A stretch of DNA of 64,000 nt from Muricea muricata. Taxonomy: Eukaryota > Cnidaria > Anthozoa > Malacalcyonacea > Plexauridae. The notes below the pieces were generated by a model that did no database searches, was not told the origin of the DNA, and saw nothing but the letters and a program-made list of their open reading frames with translations. Below, piece by piece: positions 1 to 47,930 of the stretch. The stretch's first letter is position 1, and each line of letters opens with the position of its first letter. The stretch is from the NCBI GenBank assembly GCA_963855995.1, contig OY979724.1, positions 7,479,772-7,543,771 of the forward strand, in the 5' to 3' direction. Both the position numbers and the translations under genes were made by a program.

Positions 1-405
1 GCAGTAGAATATTTTACTCCTTTTAATCTCATCCCTATTTTCTCGGTAGCATTTTCTCCTCGCTTCCTTAATCCTTTCATCGTATTTATGCCAATATTTT
101 AAGTCACACGACATCTCTCCTTACCCTTCCATAAAACCACTTTTAGAAGTTTGCGATTTTTTTTGGAAAAACGCTGACGTTTCAAAATTTGATGACGTCA
201 GCATTTTTTCCCAAAACTCGCAAAAAACGCGCCATCTTGGATTTTTTAGTGACGTCACCATTTTTTAAAATTTTTTTGATGACGTCATCTTGGATTTTTT
301 TCCGACGCCATCTTGAAAAAAATTTTTAGGGCGGACGCCATCTTGGATTTTCGGGGAAGGTGCTTATTGGAATTACGCCAGAAACCGTCTAACCTATACT
401 ACTGA
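1..405. repeat. Imperfect short repeats of a GACGTCA / CCATCTTGGATTTTT theme
   Basis: No gene is seen here. From about 166 to 360 the motifs GACGTCA and GCCATCTTGGATTTT recur four to five times with T-rich spacers and single-base changes. The same CCATCTTGGAT core is found in the inverted repeats near 7.15, 14.17 and 15.97 kb, so this may be a decayed end of one of those elements. The first 165 bases show nothing recognisable. Confidence 0.45.
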
Positions 406-1765
406 CTTCCAGAGGATTGGAAGAAAGCTAACATTACACCAGTATTCAAGAAATGAATCAAAACTTTGGTTCACAACTATCCATAATTAGTACGTTGCGC
501 GAGCGTAGTGTTCTGAAAAATTTACTTCCCGAGCTCATCCACGTCCTTACACCCTTGCAACATGGCTTTATTCCCGGCAGATCTTGTGTCACACAGCTAC
601 TTTCGGTTCTCCACGACTTGGGTTCCTCTCTGGACGCAGGTGACGAAGTAGACGTCATTTACCTAGGCAAGGCTTTTGCCTTGGTTCCTCATGGAAGACT
701 TCTACACCAACTTTCACTTCTGGGTATTCAGGGTTCTCTACACGCATGGTTTACGGACTACCTTAGTTCAAGATCCCAACGCGTAGTAATTGATGGTGTA
801 TTCTCGCCATGGGTACCTGTGACATCTGGTGTACTGCAAGGGAGTATACTGGGACCCCTTCTTTTTCTTTGTACATCTATTGCCCTGTTTGCTGATGACG
901 CCAAGTGCTACCGAGTTGTTCGCAACGCGGAAGATTGTTCATCATTACAACATGACTTATCTTTAGTGTACCATTGCTCTAAAGACTGGAGTCTATCATA
1001 CAATACCAACAAATGTGAAGTACTTCGAATCTCCAGAAAACGACGCAGTGGAGTGTCGTGATTTATGCTTCATGTTTAAATATACTTGAATGGAGGTTTT
1101 GATGTTGAACTTAAAGATTTCGTGAAAATCGCAAGTGGTCGTACCAAAACTCTACTAATACATTGAAGCTCTATCCTGTTTATCGACATCGAACTTCATT
1201 ATTTAGAGACTCCTATTTTAATCGCATTGTAATTATATGGAACAATCTCCCAGTTCTTATGCGTAAATTATCCTCTTTCATCTCGTTTAAATCTCGTCTT
1301 AATGAGTACTATTTTAACAAACTTTTTAGTACATTGGACAGTGACAGGCCGGTTACGTGGAAACAATATGTCCTCATTGTAGGTCTGTTGGAAATTCTTG
1401 TTGTTAAAATTGGTATCTGTATGTAGCCTATCGGGTAATGTTGCAGGAAACAACTTTCTGCTTTGACTTGCAACGGGGTAAAAAAATTGTCTTATTTATT
1501 ACCTGTCTAAAGCATCTTGCTCGCCCTCTTACTTTACGAGAACCTTTTTTGGTAATGGGGTTGTTTCCTGCAACATTATCTTCAATGTTTATATTGTTAC
1601 TCAATAGTATTTGTTCTAATTTGTGTAATGGGTTTGCCTGGTTGGCACTTCGTGTCCGTTCGCTGATCCCTTATCATTCTCACTTTTCTGTTCTGTTTTG
1701 ATCTATAACGTAAGGTCTCGTCTTTGTGTTGTAAATTAGTGAGTTTGATTAAAGCATCTTCTATT
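406..1765 (+). mobile_element. 3' part of a non-LTR (LINE) retrotransposon, decayed reverse transcriptase
   Basis: Position 406 onward reads LPEDWKKANITPVFKK, the typical lead-in to LINE reverse transcriptase. A stop and frameshift near 454-482 then move the frame to 453-1061. That frame shows HGFIPGRSCVTQL, DVIYLGKAFALVPHGRL (motif A region, expected Asp replaced), SGVLQGSILGPLLFL (motif B) and ALFADDAK (motif C, FADD present). The stretch between motifs B and C is shorter than usual, which points to an internal deletion. After another break, 1163-1426 encodes the tail seen at the end of such polyproteins (IVIIWNNLP, ISFKSRLNEYYFN). About 340 bases of 3' untranslated sequence follow and seem to end in a TTCTATTCTATTTTA tail near 1765. 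The 5' part (endonuclease and ORF1) is missing. The family (CR1, Jockey or RTE-X like) is not resolved. Confidence 0.85.
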
Positions 1766-2174
1766 CTATTTTAACCTTGTTTTGTAGCTATCGCTTATCA
1801 AGTTATTTTATCAGAGTCGCTAGCTATCGCTACCGACAGGAATTGTGATGAGGTGTTCCTTCTTATTTCAGTTTTGCTCTCCTTGAACTGTTTATATTTA
1901 TCGTTTTTCGGTTTCCTGTCTGTAAGATTTTCTTATTCTGGGGATCATTCTCTTGGTGCTCATGTTTTCTAAGTCGCTAGTATTGCTTAATATTTCATGT
2001 TTATTCGTCAAGTGATAGTTTCCATGTTTAACTGTGCTCTCACGCCCAATGTAGGATTCATCAGTTCCAGTAGCTCGGCGTTTCAACAGTTTTCCATTCT
2101 CATGCATTATGATCTTCTGTTTTTAAAATCCTGACAACAGTCAGAAGGCTACTTCGTTCATGTTTAAGATCTTT
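1766..2174. other. Non-coding stretch, nothing recognised
   Basis: No convincing coding sequence or repeat was seen between the LINE fragment and the next MITE. Confidence 0.5.
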
Positions 2175-2453
2175 TACCTTTACTGATAATTCACCATAGC
2201 AAAAAAGATAGCGGATGTCGATTTTACCAGAATGCACTGCGGTCTGAAATCGTTTAAAAAGGCAAATTAACATCGTTTGAAGAACAGATTGAATACAATA
2301 GGTTATTTTCTCACTTGTGTTAAAATCTCAATCCTTTAGCTTTGTGTCTTGTAATCTTTTCCCAAGCATACTTACTTGATACCCGCAATGCATTCTGGTA
2401 AAATCGACATGTCGCCATCTTTTTTGCTACAGTGAATTCTGAGATCAGGTAAG
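2175..2453. mobile_element. Foldback MITE of about 280 bp
   Basis: The two ends are inverted copies. The left end has AGCAAAAAAGATAGCGG followed by ATGTCGATTTTACCAGAATG. The right end carries the reverse complement of the same text with a few changes (about 50 bp per arm). The centre has no coding capacity. No clear target-site duplication was found. Confidence 0.7.
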
Positions 2454-2574
2454 TTTGGTTGTGGACTTTCTGTTTCAAGTTGTAGCTATAATTTTCTTCT
2501 TCAAGTTTCAGCGATTCATTCAGGTTACGCGCATTTCATATTTTACCCGACAGTTCAGTGGTAGCTTTTAAGCT

Positions 2575-3035
2575 TTACATGTCGTTGGCCAACTCTTTAA
2601 ACTTCGCTTCCATTTTATTCTCTACCTGTTGCAAATATTTCATTATATCGGCGCTGTAATCAATTTCGACCCGCGTCTTATAATACTGTAGTTATCTTCG
2701 TTGGCTATTGCTTTTGCAATTTCGTCGCCTTCGTTGCCGCCATGTTTGATTTCTTTGTCAATTACCGTGTCTTGTTCAAAGGTTGTTTTGGTCGCCTCAG
2801 GCTCGTCGTTTGCTACTAAGGCAAGTTTAGCCATTAGATTGCTACTATCCGTTCCCTTGATTGTAAGTGTCGCGGGTATTAGGATACCACGGTATTGCTA
2901 TTTTTTCGTTCTCGAATTTCTTTGCATCGCCGCCTGGGTTTATTATCCACTCACTTTCAGTCCGAGCTGTTGATTTATTAATTCTTCAAGCCCTTCAAAG
3001 TCGCCTCTCCACCTGAACTTCCCTTTAGCTGAAAT
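2575..3035 (-). pseudogene. Decayed coding remnant of unknown family
   Basis: Read on the minus strand, three short frames join across single-base shifts into a plausible charged protein. The first piece contains KFRWRGDFEGLEELINQQLG. The second contains WIINPGGDAKKFENEKIAI. The third starts MAKLALVANDEPEATKTTF and is followed, after one more shift, by DIMKYLQQVENKMEAKFKEL and a stop at 2575. Composition is E/K/D rich, with a coiled-coil-like end. It resembles a small transposon-encoded accessory or gag-like protein, but no family was recognised. Confidence 0.4.
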
Positions 3036-4236
3036 GATTAGATCCTTTAACAGATTTGTTTAACTCCATGCTGTTGTTGTTTTAGTATAACTTAATGTTA
3101 AATTGCGATTTTTTCCACTTTTTACTCGTGTCGATATAAATGTATATCTAAATGTATATTTTGTACTACAGTACAGCACAAAAAACATAAAATTATACTT
3201 TAACGGATGAGTGACGGGAAATTTTTCGTGTTTACATCGAGTTATGTAATCACGGCTCTTAACCAATCAGCGTTCAGCATTAACAAATGCTATATTACAA
3301 TAACTAATGTTAATATTTTATAGACACATCCCATCATACAGAACATCAACTTCATACATTTTGCCTTCAGCATCTCTCAAGGCTTCTTCCATTCTCACTT
3401 GGAGCATTTTTCCCCTGACATTGCTTCTTCTATTTCGCTGTGGCTTGTTTATCACCTTGTTTTACCCTCTTTTTGTATTGTGCTTAATGTTTTCGCCGTA
3501 TAGATTCCATCTGAAATTAAAAGTTTTTCCATCATAAGTTCTTCACAGTGACATTGAAGAACAGCTGAGGCAACCAGCACAGAATACAACTTTTGCTCCA
3601 TGCCGCTTGTGTTTATGGCATGGAGACCACACAAAACCATTTGTCACTCAATGTTAAATACTCAGACAAGCACTCATTTCCTTCATATGTTAACGTTCCT
3701 TTTGCCATATATATCTTGCTGCCACATGCAGGCAAAACTTGTGGGGCTCATTTGGGTTGCCGGAGAGAACATTGTGGTTGAGTGATGCAATTTCCAAAAA
3801 ATCCAAAAATTTTTCTTTTCTTGAAGGAGAATGGTTCTCTGCAGTGTGTTCTGCCGAATAGCAAGATCGTAGTGCTTTTGAAGTTTCTTTATTTTCGCAT
3901 CAGTAAGACAATCTTTCCCATCAATTGTATTTCCATCTTCAATTTGCCTTTTGTTGCGGCTTTTAAATTAAGCAAATCCTCTTTTGTACATAGTCCACAC
4001 AATCCAACAGAATTTGTCCACTTTACAATAACTATTATATACATCTTCAACAGAGCTATGTCCTTGACAGCCCTCCAAAGTTTCGAAATAATCAAAGCGC
4101 GATTGTTTTGGTTAGTATAAGCAAATAAGTAAGCAAGCAAGTAGGTAAAAGCTATTAGATTACGCTGACCCCTACAGCAGAAGTTGGTTTCTAAGGAAGC
4201 GTAGATAAAACAAATTATTACATTCTAATACAAATT
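3036..4236 (-). other. Possible decayed coding fragments, otherwise no gene
   Basis: Minus-strand stretches at 3889-4140 (containing VGLCGLCTKEDLLNLK) and 3452-3640 (containing SGMEQKLYSVLVASAVLQC) look somewhat protein-like, but they lie in different frames with stops between and match no family I recognise. They may be remnants of one old element. Confidence 0.25.
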
Positions 4237-4492
4237 ACGAGCATTATGACGTATTTTGCGGGCTAAAATAAACAAATCAGCGGGCTAAAATACATTTTAG
4301 CCCGCTGACGTAATAGCCAATGCATAAATACTCGGAAGCCATTTAAGTGTAGTTGTTTTTTTGAAAAACATAGTCAAAGTTAAACGTTAAAAGGCCTTTA
4401 AAGTTATTATAATAGTAACAGAGTTGATGTTCTTGGGCATAAATATGTTTATGCCCACGAACGTCAACTCTATTGTTATAATAAACACACAT
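4237..4492 (+). mobile_element. MITE family 1, copy 1 (internally shortened)
   Basis: This copy matches the reverse complement of 50985-51335 along most of its length. Shared stretches include GCGGGCTAAAATACATTTTA, CGGAAGCCATTTAAGTGTAG and GTTAAACGTTAAAAGGCCTT. The 3' third (4404-4484) is a near-perfect palindrome of AACGTCAACTCTATTGTTAT and its complement around a GGGCATAAATATG centre. It lacks about 80 bp present in the centre of the second copy. Confidence 0.8.
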
Positions 4493-7109
4493 TACTTGCA
4501 CTGTTATTATTAAAATTTACATATTATAGCTTATCTAACTATAACTTATCTATCCAATTATAACTAGGTTTAGGCAGATAGAGCTTTGAGGTAGAGCTTC
4601 TTAAGTTATAATTCTGATGTTATCTGATCTGAATCTTATGCACAAGACTTGCTGTATTTTTTAAATTTTGAAATTTAATTCATTTGAAGCAACTTCATAA
4701 TGACCACGTTCATTTTTACGTCTATTTATTACCCCAGCGGCCCGATTTTGTAATCTCTGGTGACGATCAGAAAGACTGACACCAGTAGTATCCGAGACTT
4801 CGCAACAATACTCAAAATGTGATAAAATGAATTCATAATAAGCACAAATTTATGTATTTCTGTCCACACATGATTTGAGATTTCTGATCACCCCAATTCC
4901 GGATGAAACTTTTTTAGAAATTTGATCGATATGTTTATCCCATGATAATAGAACACGGAAGATATATGAAGAGAAGATCCGTAGACAAGAACCCGCCTAA
5001 AAGAAACGGACGTGCACACCGTGAGATATGTTTTATCTGTGAAAGAGACCCCTCTTTCCGATCTTGGTTTTCACTGGATAAGGTATGGGTATTTTGATAC
5101 ATATCATACAATCCATGTAATTATTGACCAGTATGCTATTAAAAGGATGTAACAAACTCGATAATTGGGGGGTGGGGTTCTTCATGATATTATTATGGCC
5201 TTTGAACAAGAATATATAATTAACCCCTCCCCTAATTATTATGGCCTAGTGATATTGAGATACTTAGTTGAGTAATCAAATCTGGGGAAAAGACTGCATG
5301 TGTAGCACCACTACCATAACCAGTTGATCTGAAAACACGGAAAAGTACTGGCACTAGTTGTCAAATAGAAATCCATTTAGAAATCCAAATAATCAAATTT
5401 CCCATGAAATATAATTTACTTTGTTTGTTAATTTCTGGTAGACTTTTAATTTTCTTTACTGAAGACAGTTACCAAGTTTCAACAAGTTTCACAAAGAAAA
5501 ACAGAAGATATAAGCGATTAACAACAACAACAAAATGGATTTCTATTTGGTAGCTAGTTCCAGGCCTTTTACTCACGGTTAGATCAGCTAAAAAGTTTGC
5601 TGTACAAAATTTTTCACCAGAGAGAAGAGCCAATCACAAACTGAAAGAATAGTAGCATCAGTATACCAAAATTCTTATGGTTTCTTCTGCAAGAAAGTGA
5701 TTGAAGAAGATGCTATCAGAAATAAGAAAGTAGATGTATGAGAGAATGGACCATTCCCCAATTAGACAAACTTTTAAACTCAAAGACAATTTAAGCATAG
5801 TTGGAAAGAGCTTCCTAAATTTAGTGGACTTGTGAAGTTTGGTTGCAAAATATTGTAAAATGTCGAAAATATAGCAATGTAAAGCTTGCGAATTTTGTAT
5901 ACTTTTGTATTACGCGGGAAAAAGCCTTACCACATTCCCACATAGTGGTAAAGCTTTTCCGTTCCTGAAGAAATTTGTCATCATTGCTAAGTAAACCGAG
6001 AATGTGAAAACACCTAAATACAGAACTCAAGCAACAATTGATGAAAAGTCATCCTCAAATTGTGTTCTGTGTGCCAAAAGTGATGAATGTTGGTCAGATT
6101 GTACTGAAAACAATAATAAAGATGTTGATGAAAATAGCTGTACCACTGATTATGAAGATTATTATGATGATCATATAGCATATTATGATGATCAATGGCT
6201 TTCCAACAAGCCAATACTGCAAAAGCTGTTTTCAGATGGGACAGACATAAACATTCAAATGTTTCTGCTTTTCTCTTCTGGAAATATTCTGCCAGAAGGA
6301 GGTGTAGTGGAAAAGGCCTCAGGGGGACTGACCTCCACCAGCCTTATTAAAAATTCATGCTAATTTCTTGGGGGGGGGGGGGCTGAGCCTTCTTAAACAA
6401 TTATCTCAAGTAATTTGCAAAAATATCTGCAAATGCTTTGCAGACATCTTTTTAATAATGACATTAGGGATCTCATACTCAATGTTATCCCACCCAATTA
6501 TTAAAACTGTTAAAATGGTCCAACATGAAATAATGAGCATTCTCCTTGAAAGAATGTGCTCTCAGAACGTGGCAACTGGTGTTTCTGATCTTTCAAAAAT
6601 CAAAAACATTTTGTCATGGGCTATGCACCAGATCCATTTAGGTGTGCATGCCACCATGCATGCCATCTTGAGCACTTGATCTAGAGAGCCCTCTTTTTAA
6701 TCATTCCTGACTGCACCCCTGCTACCACAATGTTTCTTACGTTTGGCCAGGGCTTATATTAAACTTCTTCCTTATCATGTTAATTTATACATATATTTAA
6801 GTATTCATTCTCATGTTGATACAGGTGCGTTTTTTACCTCGCAAATTTGTATTGAACTGGAATGTTAAGAAATAAGTAGAATTACGTCTCGAAGTGTTAA
6901 AAGTCCAATAATCCACGCAAGCTTACGAAACCGGTCAAAACGTCCACTCCGTGAAATCTTTATCGGACGATAATTTTATAAGAATCAAGCCAAGTCTTCT
7001 CAATTTGCATTCAAAACCTCCGCAATAGTGATCTATTTTCAAAAAGGTCTAGTTGAACAACATTCGCAGCAGTTAAACCGTCTAAAATGCCCCCAAAATC
7101 TGCTTTTCG
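4493..7109. other. Long non-coding stretch
   Basis: No gene is supported. A 119-codon frame at 6004-6363 is unusually rich in Asp and Tyr but has no recognisable domain, and stop-broken surroundings give it no partner exons. A run of 12 G lies near 6370. The rest is AT-rich sequence without visible repeats. Confidence 0.5.
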
Positions 7110-7222
7110 CAATAGAACTCCCTAGTTTTTGCCCCGTTGACGACGCCATCTTAGATACATCATACATGTAACACCTGCGCTGGGTATGCGTTGGCTATCT
7201 AGGGCCTACTATATCTACGGAA
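7110..7222. mobile_element. Solo end of inverted-repeat element B family
   Basis: The order of motifs (TTTTTGCCC, GCCATCTT, CATACATGTAACACCTGCGC, then CTAGGGCCTACTATATCTAC) matches the outer right end of element B at 15950-16058. No partner inverted copy was found nearby, so this is probably an isolated end or a fragment. Confidence 0.5.
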
Positions 7223-7762
7223 AACCCACAGGAAAATCCATTTCCCTGTCTACGCGTGCGCAGTGCCACTTGGGTTGACGTGCGCATTTTGCAGTTGCAA
7301 TTGCTTTTGCGGTTATAGCTCACTGAATGACGTCACAAGGCGGAACCTCTGACTGCCTTTTGGCACACTATGTTTTGGGGAATTAGTTTGGGGCAGTTTT
7401 TATAATTACACTAGAAAATATATATGGAAATCTACTAGGCCTACTATTTCTCGCTTCTTGGCCCCACCCTCAAATTGTTCGTCTCTCCTCTGCCAAGGCA
7501 TATATTGGAAGACAAAGAGAAGACCCTAAGCTGTTCACGGCTGTTGTTGATATATTAGAGAGTTTAAGCACGAAAACAAACGTGAAGTTCACATTTTTAA
7601 TTAGTATCTTTTGCATCGCTGTTGTTATGAATATTACTTCTATTAAACAGACAAACTTCAAGAACTTATAATCAAAATTATGTTTATAAACTTATTGTTC
7701 TAAACGGATAAGACCCCCAAAATAGATCGCATGGCCGCATGATAGATTATGTATTCGTTCCT

Positions 7763-43853
<36,091 letters not shown>

Positions 43854-44010
43854 TCTTCTTGATTCTTTTCCGCAACTACATCCACCGTAACACTTTCCAT
43901 TTTCCCAGATGATTTGTGATTTACAGTAAAGTTAAATTGTTTAAAAATTGCTTGCCAGATCGTTAGAAAGAATTTGTAAAATTTGCATAATGCAAAACAA
44001 TACCACTTAT

Positions 44011-44126
44011 GCAGGTTTTCCCTAAGCCTATTGTGCTTACCACCAAGCCTCGCATTGACGCAATACGTTCTCTGCACATCTAAGCGAGGCTTGGTGGTGA
44101 GACATTAGCATTAGGGAAAACCCGCA
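44011..44126. repeat. Foldback hairpin of about 115 bp upstream of TMEM104 exon 1
   Basis: GGTTTTCCCTAA and its complement, and ACCACCAAGCCTCGC and its complement, form the arms. It lies about 160 bp 5' of the proposed start codon, so it could affect the promoter or 5' UTR. Confidence 0.75.
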
Positions 44127-44255
44127 GTGCTATTACAGTTAAATTTCGTATCGTGACTAATGCAAAAACAAAATATATCAATTCAGCCAATCACGACGTT
44201 CCTAGTCACCAGTCTAACCTCGGAACTTAATGACGTCAGCTAAAAGGTCGATCGT

Positions 44256-44292
44256 CCAAACCAAACCAAACCAAACCAAACCAAACCAAACC
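44256..44292 (+). repeat. (CCAAA)n microsatellite
   Basis: Seven CCAAA units in a row. Confidence 0.95.
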
Positions 44293-44602
44293 GACACATA
44301 ATGGCGGATGACTTTCGTATCTCAGATTTAGTAAAGCTGGCTCGGGGACGAGAGGGTCATTTCTGACCGGTGCTCGTTTTCGGACATTCGTCCCGGATTC
44401 AGGTTTGGGCAAATGTTGCATCTTATCATTCATTTTATAGTATACTGAATTGTGATTGGTTAATTTACCTACAAAATAACTGAGTGCAAATATCGATTTT
44501 GCTGCAAATAACTGGTGCAAACAATTTACTGAGCATGCGCACTTTGAAAATGATTCGTCAGCACGAATTAAGAAATATCATTCTTGTTTGAAAAATGTAA
44601 AC

Positions 44603-45780
44603 ATGGCTCGTTTTGCAGATTTGTCCGAAAACGAATCAGTGTCCTTTTTGCTACAAGATAAAGACGCAGAAAATACAAAAAGCAGCCAGGGTTGCTTTGA
44701 CCTTATTTTGTAGTTTCCTTGAAGAAAAAGGACTGAGAGAAGGCGAGTTAATTAAGTCCAAAGCCAAACTTGCGACTGTGCTGGCTAAATTTTATGCCGA
44801 AGCCAGAAAGCAGGATGGGAGGCTTCGTTGACTTCAATTCGTTTTAGTTTGCAACGGTTTTTCAGCAACCATTCAATAGATATCATCAAAGACCAATGAT
44901 ATTTCGCGAAAGCAACGCTACTTTCCAAGCCACACTTGTAAAGTTAAAGGGAGGGGAAATGGCAAAAACGCAACACAAACCACCGATGAAGAAAGACGAT
45001 GTCAAAAAGTTATATGAAAGCGGACTGTTTGCTTTGAGTAACCCGGATACATTACAGAACAAGGCTTTCCTCGAAGTTATGCTATACTTTTGAATTTAAG
45101 AGACCTAAAAAAGACTGATTTCTTAGTCGAAATCGACCCGTCAAAGACAAAGTATGTTAGCAAAGTGAAAGACGAATTAACAAAGAACCGTTGCGAGACT
45201 GACGAGGCTCAGGAAACGCAAGTTACAGTATGTTTGCAACTGGTGGGCCACTATGTCCTGTTTTATCGTTTGAGAAATACATGTATCTCATATAAATCCA
45301 AACAATGAGTTCTTTTTTCAAAGACCTAAAAGAATAAAAGCGATGGTGTTTAGTACGACAATATGGTCGCGGGCCAACGTACGCTTGGTGAGAAAATGAA
45401 GAAATTATCCACAGATGCCAAGCTTTCCTACAACTACACCAATCACTCAATCAGAGCTACTGTCATAACAGTGCTTGATGAGAGTAGGTATAAAGTGCGA
45501 CATATAATGGCAGTCTCGGGCCATAAAAGCGAAAACACCATTAGAAGTTATGCAGCTCGAACAAGTTTGAGCAAGAAAAATGTCTGAAGCCTTGTCCTTT
45601 TCATCTCACGAGAACAAGATGCCCTCCGACTCCGAGTCTTCCTCATTCAAAGAATCCAGTACATGTCTAGCTATTACCTCTTCATCTGCAGAAAATTTCC
45701 TGGCCCTTACAGTCACAGATTCTCAAGAACGCTTTTTAAACGAAATAAACTTAAGCAATTGTCTTATCAACAAACAGTGA
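44603..45780 (+). pseudogene. Crypton-type (DUF3504) tyrosine recombinase pseudogene
   Basis: Starts with ATG as MARFADLSENESVSFLLQDK and continues through frameshifts: LTLFCSFLEEKGLREGE, SNATFQATLVKLKGGEM, KPPMKKDDVKKLYESGLFAL then SNPDTLQNKAFLEVMLYF, LRDLKKTDFLV, CPVLSFEKYMYL (in a shifted frame) and FFFQRPKRIKA. The catalytic end is well preserved: YNYTNHSIRATVITVL (H-x-x-R), RHIMAVSGHKSENTIRSYAA (His and nucleophilic Tyr), then a Ser-rich tail to 45780. This is the KCTD1/ZMYM/QRICH-type recombinase domain derived from Cryptons. At least four frame breaks and internal deletions make it inactive. Confidence 0.87.
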
Positions 45781-46014
45781 ACAACTACAACAATTGCACG
45801 TTTAATTTTGGCGATGCTAAAATGTGATGGTAAATTTCGCAGTTTAATTGCATGTATCAATGGTTGATTTTTTAAAAATCACGTTGTTTGGGTAATATTT
45901 AACGTTGCATGTGTAAGTAAAATTGAATTATACTTTTCCTCGTTTGACCGTTCTTGTATTTTTTATTATACTTGCCACCCATAAAAATTTACCATACTGA
46001 CCCGTGAATGATAA

Positions 46015-46154
46015 AACAATTATTGAACTCAGCAATCGCAAAATATCGTAATTTACCAGGGGCTCGCAAATCAAATATTTGCCTTCGGCATCGGCAAATG
46101 ATTGATCTGCTCGCCACTGATAAATCACGATATTTTGCTCAACCTCGTCCAATA
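46015..46154. mobile_element. MITE family 2, copy 2
   Basis: Ends AACAATTATTGAACTC and CTCAACCTCGTCCAATAA match copy 1 at 22160-22281; CAAAATATCGT and ACGATATTTTG form the inner stem. Confidence 0.6.
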
Positions 46155-46740
46155 AGTGTATATTGTTCGTCATGGTTAACTCACCCTAAAACACTTGAGA
46201 TTACCTGGGGTAAATGAAACGCGTACAAAGTCTATTAACAGGTCCTAGACTGATCGTTGTTTGAGGTCGTTTTGCCGGTTTTGTGGGCAAAATAATACTT
46301 TTTCAATTGTTTATATTATTTTGTACAATCCGGGATGATATTTTCAATATTTTTACGAGGAAAAACATGTCAAAAAGCAAAAAAACTCGTCTAAAACGAC
46401 TTTTTTGCCTGGGACATTGTAAATGAGAGAAGATCCGGGACTTGAATCCCCCCCCCCCCATCGCACTGAGCTGGAGAACCTGTTCCTATCTTTCCTTCAG
46501 TCAACAAGTGAAGCCGACAAAATGGTGGATTTTGGTCTTTGCTGATGCCATCTCCATGACAACTGGTCCACTATTTTCATGCGATTATTATAGCTCGGTG
46601 TCCAATCGTCGCGTTCCCAAATTTTACAGCGAAGGCTATGGCTTTTCTGCGTTTTTAGTAGTTGAAAAATATTGAAAGAGATAAAAAGAGAATTAAAAAC
46701 ATACAGATATAATAAATCTAGGGCAAGCAAGTCTTAATTT

Positions 46741-46790
46741 GGCATTTCAACTACTAAACAAGACGCCTACTCAGGCGTTCACACTTCCCT
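46741..46790 (-). repeat. Hairpin repeat end, copy 3 (AGGCGTCTTGTT on the minus strand)
   Basis: ACAAGACGCCTACTCAGGCG is the inverted form of the repeat end at 13190-13212. Confidence 0.5.
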
Positions 46791-46934
46791 CAGAAATTAC
46801 GGAACTTAGAGTCCTTTTCAGGCTTTTCTCCCCCACGGGGGCTGGTTGGGTTTGGTTTTCAGGAACCTTGTAGTCCTGTGGAGGGATAGCAGGCATCTGT
46901 GGAGGGGAACACCTTTACAAAATATAAAGTGCTG

Positions 46935-47400
46935 ATTTTAATAAATACATAAACAAGCACAGCTCAGTTATTATTAACTCAAATTTATTAAATTTTTGTA
47001 CACAGATACTACATTGCAAGATACATCCAAAAATATTTTGAACGCCGTTGCTATGGTAACACTGTCATCCCCAGGCCCCGCACAGAATTTTTACAAAATA
47101 GCTGTATACTTGAACTGGTTACAACAACATGTTACCAGAGGTCTGTCTGCTATACATATGCATGCCTATAGTTCAATGGGAAGATCATTGTTCGAAAAAA
47201 AATGTCCAGTTGGATAAATATAACAAGTTATATAAATTTTGTATCAAGGGCCTAGGGACAGCAGTGTTACCTTGGCAACAAAATTAGAAACTTTTTTTAT
47301 GCATCTTGTTATGCATGATATGTAGTATCCATGTGCAAAATTTTATTGAATTTGACTGAATAATAACTGAGCTATGCTCGTTTATGTATTTAGTAGATAG
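46935..47400. mobile_element. Foldback element of about 465 bp
   Basis: The left end AAATACATAAACAAGCACAG and the right end GCTCGTTTATGTATTT are inverted copies. The pairing continues through AGCTCAGTTATTATT, GGATACTACAT-like text and GGTAACACTG up to a centre near 47170. The 73-codon frame at 46996-47217 is part of the palindrome and not a gene. Confidence 0.8.
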
Positions 47401-47693
47401 CCAATCGGCCTACTTTTTCATGCTCTTTCACATGAAACAATAAAATTTTTTATTGCCAATGCCTGTTAATATAAATCTGGATAATGCTCATGACAGAAAA
47501 ACACAGAAGTAAGATTTGCCAAATATACAGTATTGTTTATGAATTATGCAAGTATTATTGAGATTAGTGATAGAGTTATGTCACGTCTCCCCTGATTGAT
47601 TGTAACAGATACTTCATTGTTGTGTTAGGTTTGTTAGTTGTTAACTGGTTTGTCAAGACATTTTATTTGTGAAGGTGTCAAGATGTTAAAATT

Positions 47694-47930
47694 GTTTAAG
47701 TGAAACAGTTTTTCAATACAAGACTGGCAGTTATTTTATTTACACAATTTTTATATTGGTCAATGGATGTGATCATGGTGTACAACACATCTTTGACAAA
47801 TTACTGGAGTAGTGTGCTATGTATATGTGGCTATGTTATGTTTTATTTTACCACGGTGTTGGGAACCACTTACGAAAAAGAATCACTGTCGGCACTAGAG
47901 AGAAGACAAAACACAAACTATACAAAGTGA
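47694..47930 (+). CDS. Possible terminal exon of a membrane protein, unassigned
   Basis: After an AAACAG that could be an acceptor, the frame encodes FFNTRLAVILFTQFLYWSMD, VYNTSLTNYW, LCICGYVMFYFTTVLG and a polar end ALERRQNTNYTK before a stop. It has two hydrophobic segments with a possible N-glycosylation site between. No family was recognised, and the acceptor lacks a pyrimidine tract. Confidence 0.25.

Noticed and set aside
6004-6363. 119-codon plus-strand gene
   Set aside because: Asp/Tyr-rich low complexity, no splice partners, no recognisable domain, and the reverse strand is equally open.
46996-47217. 73-codon plus-strand gene
   Set aside because: It lies across the arms of a foldback element and has no domain.
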